Position numbers and translations under genes: made by a program | Part shown: positions 6,301 through 6,329 of the stretch, in pieces | Position numbering within the stretch: the stretch's first letter is position 1 | Layout of the letters: the number at the start of each line of letters is the position of its first letter | Assembly: GCA_021782675.1 (NCBI GenBank) | Contig: JAJXUS010000125.1 | Coordinates: 1 to 6,329, forward strand | Reading direction: 5' to 3' | Source of the DNA: Acidobacteriota bacterium | GTDB taxonomy: Bacteria > Acidobacteriota > Terriglobia > Terriglobales > Acidobacteriaceae | DNA: 6,329 bases | The notes under the pieces: model-generated | Told to the model about the DNA's origin: nothing | The model's database searches: none | The model's input: the letters and a program-made list of their open reading frames with translations, nothing else

Positions 6301-6329
6301 GTCATTCTGAGCGAAGCGAAGAATCTGGG
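6301..6329. repeat. Edge of a dispersed 'GTCATTCTGAGCGAAGCGA' repeat
   Basis: The last 29 bases begin GTCATTCTGAGCGAAGCGA. They contain an inverted pair, ATTCT (6304-6308) and AGAAT (6320-6324), around two tandem AGCGA units (6310-6314 and 6315-6319). I recognise this from memory as a short intergenic sequence repeated many times in Acidobacteriota and some other phyla. Within this window it occurs once and is cut off by the edge, so its repeated nature cannot be shown here. It may form a small hairpin in RNA. Whether it is an active element or a remnant is unknown. Confidence 0.55.

Overview
This is a GC-rich, densely coded bacterial chromosomal window that carries ordinary housekeeping genes. 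The tight packing, the TTG and GTG starts, the flavour of the proteins and a repeat at the right edge beginning GTCATTCTGAGCGAAGCGA all fit an Acidobacteriota (Terriglobia-like) genome. I recall that repeat family from memory, so the taxon is an inference. No phage, IS, CRISPR, tRNA or rRNA is visible.

Layout. At 1-126 (+) lies the last recognisable piece of a DEAD-box RNA helicase (RhlB-like, motif [10 protein letters not shown]). It runs abruptly into the 3' part of a minus-strand YdcF/DUF218 gene (27-638), and neither protein has its expected C-terminus. Upstream of ydcF on the minus strand is the t6A enzyme TsaC/YrdC (702-1343, TTG start). A 174-bp divergent spacer separates it from a plus-strand pair: a SpoU/TrmH-family RNA 2'-O-methyltransferase (1518-2315) coupled by a one-base TGATG overlap to rarA (2315-3658), the clamp-loader-like AAA+ ATPase. 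Converging on rarA is a minus-strand pair: a CoA-binding-fold protein (5815-6237) followed, with a 31-nt overlap, by a full-length DsbD/ScsB-type transmembrane thiol:disulfide interchange protein (3710-5845). The last 92 bases hold an AT-rich promoter-like patch and the start of a dispersed repeat.

Functionally there are three small groups: RNA metabolism (helicase, TsaC, SpoU methyltransferase), replication-fork maintenance (RarA), and periplasmic redox (DsbD). The CoA-binding-fold protein and YdcF have no firm function. I found no convincing novel system. The observation most worth checking is the helicase/YdcF junction near position 120-137, which looks like a rearrangement or a chimeric assembly join.
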